A model generated the notes under the pieces. It was given only the letters and a program-made list of their open reading frames with translations. It was not told where the DNA came from and did no database searches. Below are positions 1 to 6,344 of a stretch of 10,923 bases of DNA, in pieces. The stretch is from Acidobacteriota bacterium. GTDB taxonomy: Bacteria > Acidobacteriota > Vicinamibacteria > Vicinamibacterales > UBA8438. Every line of letters starts with the position of its first letter. Positions within the stretch are counted from its first letter, which is position 1. A program made the position numbers and the translations under genes. Where the stretch lies: assembly GCA_003533545.1 (NCBI GenBank), contig DQEK01000127.1, positions 1 to 10,923 on the forward strand, read 5' to 3'.

Positions 1-181
1 ACCGAGAACCTGCTATCGTACAGCACTGATCAGGAATTGACAGCGTTCGGGGAGACCCACCGTCGACGAGGGCATCGTGAGAGGACAGTGGACGCGGGAC
101 AGCTCCTATAGTTTGAGCTTGGTGGTGACCGAGAATGATACTGGCGCGTCGACCAACGCGTTTACGATTTCTCGGCCATGA
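1..181 (+). other. Coding-like 3' tail of an unidentified gene, frame-disrupted
   Basis: From about base 41 the second forward frame reads without a stop to a TGA at 179-181. Its last residues (SLSLVVTENDTGASTNAF and then TISRP) have the alternating hydrophobic pattern of a beta-sandwich, Ig/PKD-like C-terminus. That frame has a TGA at 38-40. The first frame is open from base 1 and runs to a TAG at 109-111, and its start (LLSYSTDQELTAFGE) also looks like protein. The simplest reading is one protein tail whose frame shifts by one base around 55-65, through a true frameshift mutation or a sequence error. The alternative is that only the downstream frame is real and starts inside the window. No function can be given. 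About 70 bp separate it from the cytochrome b gene. Confidence 0.3.
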
Positions 182-253
182 GCATTGGGTCTGCGCCGTG
201 TTTTCTGAATGGGCCAGCACATGGCGAGGCCGTGCCGTTTATGCAAGATCCTC

Positions 254-982
254 ATGATGCCTAAGTTGGCTCGTTCTGTTGACCGGACCTGGCTGCCGCT
301 GCACTCGTACAACGTCCGGGTTTGTCATTGGATTAACGTCATTGCTGCGGGCTATCTGCTGCTCAGTGGCATACACATCTTTCTAGATTTTCCTGAACTT
401 TACTGGGGGAACACCGGTTACCAGGGCTATCCGGCGATCTTCAAACTGTCTGATTGGGGGCTGTCGTGGGATGAGGCTGGGGCTCTGGGGAACCGGATGT
501 GGGGGCGAAATTACCATTTCACTTTTGCCTGGGTGTTCCTGATCAATGGTCTCATCTACGTTGGTTGGAGCCTCAGAACGGGGCATGTCCGTGCTCGGTT
601 GTGGCCCGGTCGAGAGGAACTCGCGCCCGCGAACCTCGGTGAAAATTTTCGCGATCACCTCAGGTGGCGGGAACCGAAGCGTGCACAAGCAACTAGCTAC
701 GGCGTGCTGCAGAAAATTTCTTACCTACTACTCATCTTCGTTTTCGTCCCGGTCATGCTGCTGACCGGCCTCGCGCAGTCACCGGCTTTTACGGCGGCCT
801 GGCCCTGGTTGCTCGATCTGTTTGGTGGGCGCCAGTCGGCTCGGACACTTCATTCCATTGGCACGGTCATCTTCGTCGTGTTCGTAGTGGTGCACATTCT
901 GGAAGTGCTGCTGGCCGGCGCGGTCAATCGGGTCCGCTCAATGATTACGGGAAGGTTCCTTGTAACCGGAGAGGAAAAATGA
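254..982 (+). CDS. Four-helix b-type cytochrome (b561 / formate dehydrogenase gamma type)
   Basis: This is an integral membrane diheme cytochrome b that probably moves electrons between the quinone pool and the molybdoenzyme encoded next. Counting from the ATG at 254, it has 242 residues and about four hydrophobic segments (roughly 27-45, 88-106, 153-173 and 198-220). Candidate heme histidines sit where the family has them: H25 (VCHWIN) in helix 1, H88 (NYHFTFAW) in helix 2, and H200 and H214 in helix 4, 14 residues apart. The start is uncertain. In-frame ATGs lie at 209, 221, 254 and 257 and none has a clear Shine-Dalgarno; 254 was chosen because it leaves a short basic N-terminus before helix 1. 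The stop overlaps the next start as ATGA (979-982), so the pair is probably translationally coupled. It is the b561/FdnI type and not the six-helix MsrQ type. The family is fairly sure; the partner role rests on the overlap. Confidence 0.85.
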   Translation: MMPKLARSVDRTWLPLHSYNVRVCHWINVIAAGYLLLSGIHIFLDFPELYWGNTGYQGYPAIFKLSDWGLSWDEAGALGNRMWGRNYHFTFAWVFLINGLIYVGWSLRTGHVRARLWPGREELAPANLGENFRDHLRWREPKRAQATSYGVLQKISYLLLIFVFVPVMLLTGLAQSPAFTAAWPWLLDLFGGRQSARTLHSIGTVIFVVFVVVHILEVLLAGAVNRVRSMITGRFLVTGEEK

Positions 983-1755
983 GCGCAAACTCCAATCGAA
1001 TGGTACGGCCGCGCCGAGTCTCGCGCCGACGGCTGTTAGCGAGTGTCCCTGCGCTCGGGGGGGCGCTGGCGACTGGCTGTTCTGATGTGTTCAGGCCTCC
1101 AGTGATACGCGGTGGGCTGATCGGTGCCGCCGACGTCTTAACCATGAGTACCAGCCGTTGGCTACTCGCGGATCAGCCGCTGGCACGGGAGTTTGAGCGC
1201 AGCGATATCGCGCCGGACTTTCCGACGTGGGGGCAGACGAACCCTAGTGATGAGGAGTACCAGCGGCACTTGCGCGAAGGATTTCGAGATTGGCGCCTGC
1301 CGGTGAGCGGTCTAGTGGAACGCCCGCAGTCATTCTCGCTTAATGACATCAAGCAGTTGCCGTCGCGGACGCAAATCACGGCGCATGTTTGCGAGCAGGG
1401 CTGGTCCGCGATTGCCGAGTGGACCGGCGCGCCCCTGTCCCAGTTACTCGAGGCCGCGGGTGGGGTGAAGCCTGGGGCGCGCTATGTCGTGCTCGACACG
1501 GTTGACCGTTGGTACGAAAGCATTGATATGTTTGAGGTGGTTCATCCTCAGACGATCCTGGCGTACGGTCTCAACGGTGGAGAGTTGCCAGTTGGGAACG
1601 GCGCACCATTGCGATTGCGCGTAGAGCGACAGTGCGGCTACAAAAATCTTAAGTTCTTGAAGTCCATCCAGGTGGTTGATTCGATTGCCGCTTTCGGTCG
1701 GGGTACTGGTGGGCTCAACTCAGACTTTGGGTTCCACTGGTACGGCGGTGTGTGA
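979..1755 (+). CDS. Tat-exported sulfite-oxidase/MsrP-fold molybdopterin oxidoreductase
   Basis: This is a periplasmic molybdopterin enzyme of the sulfite oxidase/MsrP (YedY) fold, 258 residues, with a single catalytic domain and no heme or dimerisation domain visible. The N-terminus has a twin-arginine motif (SRRRLLA, 15-21) and a short hydrophobic stretch. It then has LATGC (30-34), which resembles a relaxed lipobox, so a Tat lipoprotein is possible. C138 in HVCEQGWSAIAEW lies in the family's molybdenum-ligand segment, compare the Cys-Val-Glu type segment of MsrP. Residues 215-232 (ERQCGYKNLKFLKSIQVV) match the conserved C-terminal pterin-binding strand. The ATG overlaps the upstream cytochrome b stop, with a purine-rich GGAGAGG just before it (968-974). 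The cytochrome is the likely electron partner. Substrate is unknown: sulfite, methionine sulfoxide or another small compound are all possible for this fold. Confidence 0.88.
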   Translation: MSANSNRMVRPRRVSRRRLLASVPALGGALATGCSDVFRPPVIRGGLIGAADVLTMSTSRWLLADQPLAREFERSDIAPDFPTWGQTNPSDEEYQRHLREGFRDWRLPVSGLVERPQSFSLNDIKQLPSRTQITAHVCEQGWSAIAEWTGAPLSQLLEAAGGVKPGARYVVLDTVDRWYESIDMFEVVHPQTILAYGLNGGELPVGNGAPLRLRVERQCGYKNLKFLKSIQVVDSIAAFGRGTGGLNSDFGFHWYGGV

Positions 1756-1798
1756 TGGGGCGCTGGCTGAGTCTGGCGGCGCATTGGGGAGAAGGGTG

Positions 1799-2665
1799 AT
1801 GCAAAGGCTAGTTCCGTTCGTGCTGGCGTTCGGAATCGTTACCGCGTCGGCGGCACAAGAAAGCGGGCGGGACGTGCCTGTCCCCGAAGGGTTTCGGGCG
1901 AACCGGACCACTTTCTCCGCGGTGATGGACGTGGTCCCCCCGCGCGATTCGGTCAGCGACCTCCAACTCAAGCAACTAGAGGCACTACCGCTAGAGTCCA
2001 TTTGGAGCGCCCTGGGTGATTACCGCCTCAATTACGTGCGCGGTTTCACGAGTACACAACCTGGGGAGCGTATCGCCGGGCGGGCTTTGACAATGCGGTT
2101 CCTGCCGCCGCGCCCAGATTTGGTTCAGGCGATCGACACGCTCGCCGCGGAAGGGGACTGGGACCGTCGGTACTACGCTCGCGCGGCGGAGGAAGCGAAA
2201 CCTGGCGACATCGTGGTCGCCGAACTCGGGGGAGCGGATGGGCACAATCTGTTTGGGGCGATGGGCGCGCTAGGGATCAAGTTGAGGGGAGTGCGCGGCG
2301 TGATCATCGACGGGGGGAGCCGAGACCTGATCGAGTTGCGGGACCCCATGTTCGATGGGTTCCCGGTTTTTGCTCGTTTTTTTGACGTCCACACGACGAG
2401 CTGGCTTGGGGTCGAGTGGGATGCACCGGTAAGGGTTGGGGGAGTGACCGTACTACCGGGCGATGTTGTGGTCGCCGACGACAGTGGTGCACTGTTCTTT
2501 CCGGCGGACTTGGTCCCGTCGGTGATTGCCACGGCAGGCGCGCGTGACGCGCTTGAGGCCTACGAACGTGAGCTACTGCGGTCCCAGATGTACCGCTTCC
2601 GCGATGTCTACCCGTTGTCTCCAGAACTCAGAGAGCAATATGAGACCCAAGGGCGCCGCCCTTAG
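1799..2665 (+). CDS. RraA / HMG-CHA aldolase-family protein with signal peptide
   Basis: This protein has the RraA fold, shared by class II 4-hydroxy-4-methyl-2-oxoglutarate/4-carboxy-4-hydroxy-2-oxoadipate aldolases and by the RNase E inhibitor RraA. Starting at the ATG at 1799, which has GGGGAGAAGG just upstream (1786-1795), it has 288 residues. Residues 1-19 (MQRLVPFVLAFGIVTASAA) look like a Sec signal peptide. The metal/substrate signature is present: GADGHNLFG (145-153), then GVIIDGGSRDLIE (167-179), which ends in the R-D-x2-E of catalytic members. GDVVVADDSGALFFP (221-235) is the typical C-terminal strand. Retention of R175, D176 and E179 favours an enzyme (pyruvate-releasing aldolase or oxaloacetate decarboxylase activity) over a pure RNase regulator, and export also rules against acting on RNase E. 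It lies 43 bp after the molybdoenzyme gene and 65 bp before the cyclase gene, probably in one transcript. The family is clear; the substrate is not. Confidence 0.87.
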   Translation: MQRLVPFVLAFGIVTASAAQESGRDVPVPEGFRANRTTFSAVMDVVPPRDSVSDLQLKQLEALPLESIWSALGDYRLNYVRGFTSTQPGERIAGRALTMRFLPPRPDLVQAIDTLAAEGDWDRRYYARAAEEAKPGDIVVAELGGADGHNLFGAMGALGIKLRGVRGVIIDGGSRDLIELRDPMFDGFPVFARFFDVHTTSWLGVEWDAPVRVGGVTVLPGDVVVADDSGALFFPADLVPSVIATAGARDALEAYERELLRSQMYRFRDVYPLSPELREQYETQGRRP

Positions 2666-2730
2666 TTACGACACGAATCCGAACGATCTGAGGTCCCAGT
2701 GGGGACTTACTTTGCAGAAAGGACGACGCG

Positions 2731-3813
2731 ATGGCCTCATCAAGACGACGGTTCCTGGCAACAATAGGTAGCGTGGCGGGCGGGGCGGCCGCTCTCGGGA
2801 CCCAAGGGACGGCGTGGACTGGCGTACGGACGCCGGCCGCTCAGGCGCCCGACGGTTTGTTGCCGTCAGAGTTGTTGACTAGGCATGCGGCCGGCAGTTC
2901 GGTGTCGACCGTTTCGCGCCCAGCCGCTCAAACCGATCCCCGGATGCCCAGTGCCGAAGAGGTGGCGTCGTGGTATACCGACCGACGCAATTGGGGGCGT
3001 TGGGGCGATGATGATCAGAAGGGTGCCATCAACCTGATCACTCCTGAGAAAAGCGCCGGGGCTGCGGGGCTGGTTCGCTCTGGCCGTAAGGTCTCGGCTA
3101 GTCGAGTGTTTGAGCCCGAGCAGCATTTCATGCGTAAGAGTCCGCGTCCGGGTGGAGCCGGGGCGGTAGTTGATTACTACGGCTTTATTTATCACGGTCA
3201 GACCATCACCCACATCGACGCGTTGTGCCACATGTGGGATCAAGACGGAATGTGGCAAGGGCGTGACCCGGATGTCGAGGTTACTACCCAGGGCGCCAAC
3301 TTCGGCACCATTGATGCCTGGTCAGAGGGCATCGTCACTCGCGGTGTCCTGATTGACGTGCCGCGCCACCGTGACACTCCCTACGTGACTCCAGATCGGC
3401 CGGTGCATGGTTGGGAGATTGAGGAGATCGCCGAGGCCCAGGGCGTTGAGGTTGAGTCCGGCGACGCCCTATTGATCTACAGTGGGAAAGATCCCTACGT
3501 ACGTGATGGCGGCGACTACGGTGGTGGTGACCGTCCCGGGTTGAGCGTCACGTGTGCCAAGTTTATTCGCGACCATGACGTGGCGTTGCTCGGTTGGGAC
3601 ATGATGGATGCACGGCCGGACCCCTATGGGCTGGCGTTCCCTATGCACGGGGTACTGTTCAACTACGGGGTGGCGCTGCTCGACAACGCATTGCTCGAAC
3701 CGTTGGCTGCGGCCTGCTTCGAAGAGGGGCGCTACGAGTTTATGTTCATGGGCCTGCCGCTCAACGTCGCCCGGGGGACCGGGAGTCCAGTCAATCCGAT
3801 TGCGATGTTCTAG
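2731..3813 (+). CDS. Tat-exported metal-dependent cyclase (kynurenine formamidase family)
   Basis: This protein belongs to the cyclase/bacterial kynurenine formamidase (KynB) family, which hydrolyses or closes amide and lactone-type bonds using a metal. It has 360 residues. The N-terminus carries a twin-arginine motif (SRRRFLA, 4-10) and an Ala/Gly-rich hydrophobic stretch (11-24), followed by a variable Pro/Ala/Ser-rich linker to about residue 72. The metal signature is H155-G-Q-T-I-T-H161-I-D163-A-L-C-H167, matching the family HxGTHxDxxxH pattern with Q in place of the first G. Other family-like segments are GDALLIYSG (244-252) and the Asp/Gly-rich region 260-270 before GLSVTCAKFI. The start at 2731 is supported by GAAAGGA about 8 bases upstream. 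The neighbouring signal-peptide RraA protein suggests the two act on products of one extracytoplasmic pathway. The family is confident; the substrate is unknown. Confidence 0.87.
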   Translation: MASSRRRFLATIGSVAGGAAALGTQGTAWTGVRTPAAQAPDGLLPSELLTRHAAGSSVSTVSRPAAQTDPRMPSAEEVASWYTDRRNWGRWGDDDQKGAINLITPEKSAGAAGLVRSGRKVSASRVFEPEQHFMRKSPRPGGAGAVVDYYGFIYHGQTITHIDALCHMWDQDGMWQGRDPDVEVTTQGANFGTIDAWSEGIVTRGVLIDVPRHRDTPYVTPDRPVHGWEIEEIAEAQGVEVESGDALLIYSGKDPYVRDGGDYGGGDRPGLSVTCAKFIRDHDVALLGWDMMDARPDPYGLAFPMHGVLFNYGVALLDNALLEPLAAACFEEGRYEFMFMGLPLNVARGTGSPVNPIAMF

Positions 3814-3890
3814 AACGCTGAAGATGGGTGTCATGTGAATGTGGCGTTGGTAGCAGGCCAGTGTGCGGGCTTTTCCGGAGCCAACGTGAG

Positions 3891-4544
3891 ATGCGGTTGC
3901 GGCCGCTTGGCATCATGAAAGTCACTGCCTTGATCGTGCTTCTAATGTTGGTGGTTGCCGTCGAGACCGACGCTGCCGAGCCTGCCATCCTCATCCTGAC
4001 GCCGACCCTGGCGGATGACCGGGTCGAGCCGTCGCAGGAGGCGATCGCGTTCTGGAATGATCGACTGGCCGAAGTGGGAGTTCGTCTGAGGCTCGCGGAT
4101 GCGGAGATTGTCGTGGAGTCACCCGCGTTGCGTACGCTTGAGACTTATGCGCGTCAGGTCGCCACCCGGGCAGCCGGATTGCCTGCGGGTTCGTACGAGC
4201 CGGCTCCGCCCGCTGCGCTTACCGAGCTTTCGGAAGACGTTGTTATTTTGCTGTCCAGGCAGGACATCATGTCGTTCACTTGGCCGGTGCCACGGGTCTC
4301 GCCGCCACGCCACCTGGTGGTCATCCGGGCGGTGCGCGGCCCTTACCGACACGATCCGATGGTGTCGCGTCACGTCGTGGCGCACGAACTGGGCCATGTC
4401 TTGGGCCTTGAACACAACGCCGAATCGCACACGCTTATGTGCGGGCCTTGTCAGCCCCTGACCGCCGAGCCGGACGAGACGGGCTTTCTCCCGCTAACCG
4501 AAGGCGATCGCACCCGTTTGCTCGAGTTGTACGGGGAGTCATGA
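3891..4544 (+). CDS. Small secreted metzincin (matrixin-like) zinc metalloprotease
   Basis: This is a predicted secreted zinc-dependent peptidase of 217 residues. A basic start (MRLRPLGIMK) and hydrophobic core to about residue 24, ending near TDAAEP, form a Sec signal peptide. The active-site motif HELGHVLGLEH (165-175) gives HExxHxxGxxH: zinc ligands H165, H169 and H175 with catalytic E166, which defines metzincins. M183 in HTLMCGPC is placed as the Met-turn, although the flanking residues differ from the usual matrixin S-x-M-x-P. A CxxC pair (C184, C187) directly follows. It has no obvious propeptide with a cysteine switch, and is just the catalytic core. The start at 3891 was chosen for GGAG ten bases upstream; 3915 is an alternative that also leaves a signal peptide, and an in-frame 3828 start would bury the signal. 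It ends the + strand gene series and converges with the desaturase-family gene. Confidence 0.82.
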   Translation: MRLRPLGIMKVTALIVLLMLVVAVETDAAEPAILILTPTLADDRVEPSQEAIAFWNDRLAEVGVRLRLADAEIVVESPALRTLETYARQVATRAAGLPAGSYEPAPPAALTELSEDVVILLSRQDIMSFTWPVPRVSPPRHLVVIRAVRGPYRHDPMVSRHVVAHELGHVLGLEHNAESHTLMCGPCQPLTAEPDETGFLPLTEGDRTRLLELYGES

Positions 4545-4574
4545 CGCGCTAGGCTGGCAGGGCCTGGGGTTACT
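4545..4574. other. Short convergent intergenic gap with no clear terminator
   Basis: Thirty bases separate the ends of the metalloprotease gene and the sterol-desaturase-family gene. They contain a GC-rich, weakly palindromic CAGGGCCTG but no stem followed by a T tract on either strand. Termination of the two converging transcripts is therefore not explained by an intrinsic terminator I can see. Confidence 0.4.
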
Positions 4575-5384
4575 TCAGTCGGGGCTTTCAACGGCGGGGC
4601 GAACCGGGAGCTGTAGCGCTTCACCTAGGCCGATCGGCCGCCCGCACTGATTCGGGAGACCTAATGCTACCGTCGTGTGAGCATCCCCGGTATGAAGCGT
4701 CTGCCACAGGCGATCCCACCCAGAGAAGATAGTACCGAAGTTCGTGTTGTGGAGCGCGGGACGTTCCGAGTGATGCACTCGGTGCAGTGATGGAGTGACG
4801 ATGATCGCGCTCAGTCGCTGTTCCACTCGGCCAGCGATCCGGATGTCACTGTGGACGAGCAAGTTGCAGAACCCGTACAGCACTTCGAATGCGATCAATC
4901 CGAGCAGCGGTAAACCGGTCACCGTGACCACGACGAGGCGAACGCCGATGGATATCAATAACTCGCCGGGGTGGAAGCGAAACGCCGTTGATGCGTCGAA
5001 ACGGACGTCGGAATGATGCACCGCATGGAAACGCCAGAGCAGAGCCCACCGGTGATTGGCTCGGTGCCAGAAATAGGCTACTAGGTCGAGAAGAATCACC
5101 GTCAGCGGCACCTGCGCCCAGTAGGCGAGCGCGACAACACCGAAGAGGCCGATCCCTTGCTCCCGGATAGTGAACGCCCAGGTGCACACACAGGCGCCAC
5201 ACAACATTGTGACCAGTGAAGCGTCAATGAGGGCGAGTGGTGCGTTGACTTTCCAATTGCGGAGCAGAGCTCGGAGCGACAGGCGATTGGGAACCACTAT
5301 CTGCGCCGTGACGATCAGCAGCAGGGATACTGCAAGGCCTGCGCTTTTGTAGAACTGAAACGACTCTTTCAGCGCGGTTTCCAT
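4575..5384 (-). CDS. Sterol desaturase / fatty acid hydroxylase family membrane enzyme
   Basis: This is a membrane di-iron oxygenase of the fatty-acid hydroxylase superfamily, which hydroxylates or desaturates lipids and sterol-like substrates using O2. It has 269 residues. Hydrophobic segments lie at about 14-31, 48-72, 80-105 and 145-172. The histidine clusters are in family order: H107-x3-H111 (HRANH), H120-x2-HH124 (HAVHH), later H138 and H178, and H201-x2-HH205 (HRVHH) followed by H212. The start at 5384 has GAGG eight bases upstream on this strand. It is the last gene of a three-gene - strand series, 24 bp after the Ig-tailed protein, and a small inverted repeat lies in that gap. The substrate is open: fatty acyl chain, hopanoid/sterol or carotenoid are all possible for this family. 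The superfamily assignment is secure. Confidence 0.9.
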   Translation of the reverse strand: METALKESFQFYKSAGLAVSLLLIVTAQIVVPNRLSLRALLRNWKVNAPLALIDASLVTMLCGACVCTWAFTIREQGIGLFGVVALAYWAQVPLTVILLDLVAYFWHRANHRWALLWRFHAVHHSDVRFDASTAFRFHPGELLISIGVRLVVVTVTGLPLLGLIAFEVLYGFCNLLVHSDIRIAGRVEQRLSAIIVTPSLHRVHHSERPALHNTNFGTIFSGWDRLWQTLHTGDAHTTVALGLPNQCGRPIGLGEALQLPVRPAVESPD

Positions 5385-5388
5385 GGGA

Positions 5389-5402
5389 GGAGCCTCGGCT
5401 CC
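5389..5402. repeat. Small inverted repeat over the RBS region of the desaturase-family gene
   Basis: The sequence GGAGCCTCGGCTCC is self-complementary except for its central two bases; on the - strand it reads GGAGCCGAGGCTCC. In the mRNA it could form a 5-bp stem with a 4-base loop. The loop/stem holds the GAGG that serves as Shine-Dalgarno for the gene starting at 5384. It has no T tract, so it is not a classic terminator. Confidence 0.35.
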
Positions 5403-5408
5403 GGTGGG

Positions 5409-6338
5409 TTACTGCACGGTCACGGTGACGTCTATTGGGGTGGTGTGGATCGAGTCGTCGGCGTAGCCGCGGAGGATGTGGGTGCCAGGTTCGGCGAACG
5501 ACACGGTAGTCGTGGCTTCGCCCCCGCGACCGCCTTCGACCGAGATGCTCATCGGGTCGAAGGTGATCGCACCGGGACCGCGGTAGTGGGTCCAGGTGAT
5601 GGCGAGACCGGTCGTGCGCGCCACACGGGCGTCGACGACCGCCTGGTTGTTGGGGCTTTGCACGCGCGCCCGGCGCGCAATGGCGGCGGCCCGTCTGGCC
5701 GCCGCGTCCGGGTCGTCGTCTGTGTCGGGACGATTACGTGGCGTGGTCGGCCCCGGAATGCCGTCGTCTCCGACCACCGCCGTCAGGGTCAGGGTGTCGG
5801 GCAGGGTCACGGTCAGGTTGGTGCCGTCCGGGATGGCGACGCTGGGCACCTGGTTGTCGGCCGGCGCGCCGTTGATACCCATGCCCCGGTTGGCCTTGAT
5901 CACCCCGTCGTCGATTTCCCAGCTCGGCCAGAGGGAGCCGATCGCCTGGTCGGTGCGGCCATGGGAGGTCAGGGTCCAGACGAGGTCCTTCTCGCCCCAA
6001 TCGGCCGGTACCTGCACCCGGAAAATGAACTGCTGGCGGCGCGGGTAGAAACGGGTCGGTTGCCCGCGATCGGCCGGGCCCGGCTCGAACCGGTTGTCGG
6101 GGCCGATCGCCGCCTCCGGCATCTCCTCGTAGTTGCGGTTGAGATACCCAAACACCATCGTGAAGGTGCCGTCCGGATTCCCTTCCCATCCCTCGAAGAC
6201 CGGGACCACGTTCTGTCCGCGGTCAAAACGTAGCTGCGCCTGAACTCCCACGGCGGTGATCGCTGTCACCACCGCGACCAACGCACCGGTGGCCAGGCGC
6301 CGTGTGCATCTCGTTGTCATGGGCATCGTCCGCGGCAT
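5409..6338 (-). CDS. Secreted protein of unknown function with Ig-like C-terminal domain
   Basis: I do not recognise this protein. It has 309 residues from the ATG at 6338. In-frame ATGs at 6326 and 6320 also leave a signal peptide; an AGGA lies 11 bases before 6326, so that start is possible. Residues about 8-34 are a Sec signal peptide ending VQA before QLRFDRG. The mature N-terminal half (36-130) is rich in aromatic and charged residues. Residues 168-190 form beta-like strands. Residues 197-228 are a low-complexity linker (RNRPDTDDDPDAAARRAAAI). Residues 243-309 have the strand pattern of an Ig/PKD-like fold (LAITWTHYRGPGAITFDP, then TTTVSFAEPGTHILRGYADD and a final VTVTV). It starts 6 bp after the stop of the cytochrome c/monooxygenase-like gene and is surely co-transcribed with it, which suggests a periplasmic partner or structural role for that redox protein. 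Protein reality is confident; function is unknown. Confidence 0.82.
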   Translation of the reverse strand: MPRTMPMTTRCTRRLATGALVAVVTAITAVGVQAQLRFDRGQNVVPVFEGWEGNPDGTFTMVFGYLNRNYEEMPEAAIGPDNRFEPGPADRGQPTRFYPRRQQFIFRVQVPADWGEKDLVWTLTSHGRTDQAIGSLWPSWEIDDGVIKANRGMGINGAPADNQVPSVAIPDGTNLTVTLPDTLTLTAVVGDDGIPGPTTPRNRPDTDDDPDAAARRAAAIARRARVQSPNNQAVVDARVARTTGLAITWTHYRGPGAITFDPMSISVEGGRGGEATTTVSFAEPGTHILRGYADDSIHTTPIDVTVTVQ

Positions 6339-6344
6339 CCTGTA

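Noticed and set aside
2173..2532. - strand open frames inside the RraA-family gene
   Set aside because: They are antisense to a clearly recognised gene and rich in Pro/Ser/Thr as expected from reverse reading; no ribosome binding site.
3828..3890. Longer start of the metalloprotease gene at 3828
   Set aside because: It adds a Cys-rich non-signal segment before an obvious signal peptide, and no good Shine-Dalgarno lies before it.
5445..6233. Long + strand open frame (262 codons) opposite the Ig-tailed secreted protein
   Set aside because: Its translation is a low-complexity Arg/Gly/Val-rich shadow. The - strand frame has a signal peptide, stop-to-start spacing of 6 bp and beta-strand patterns.
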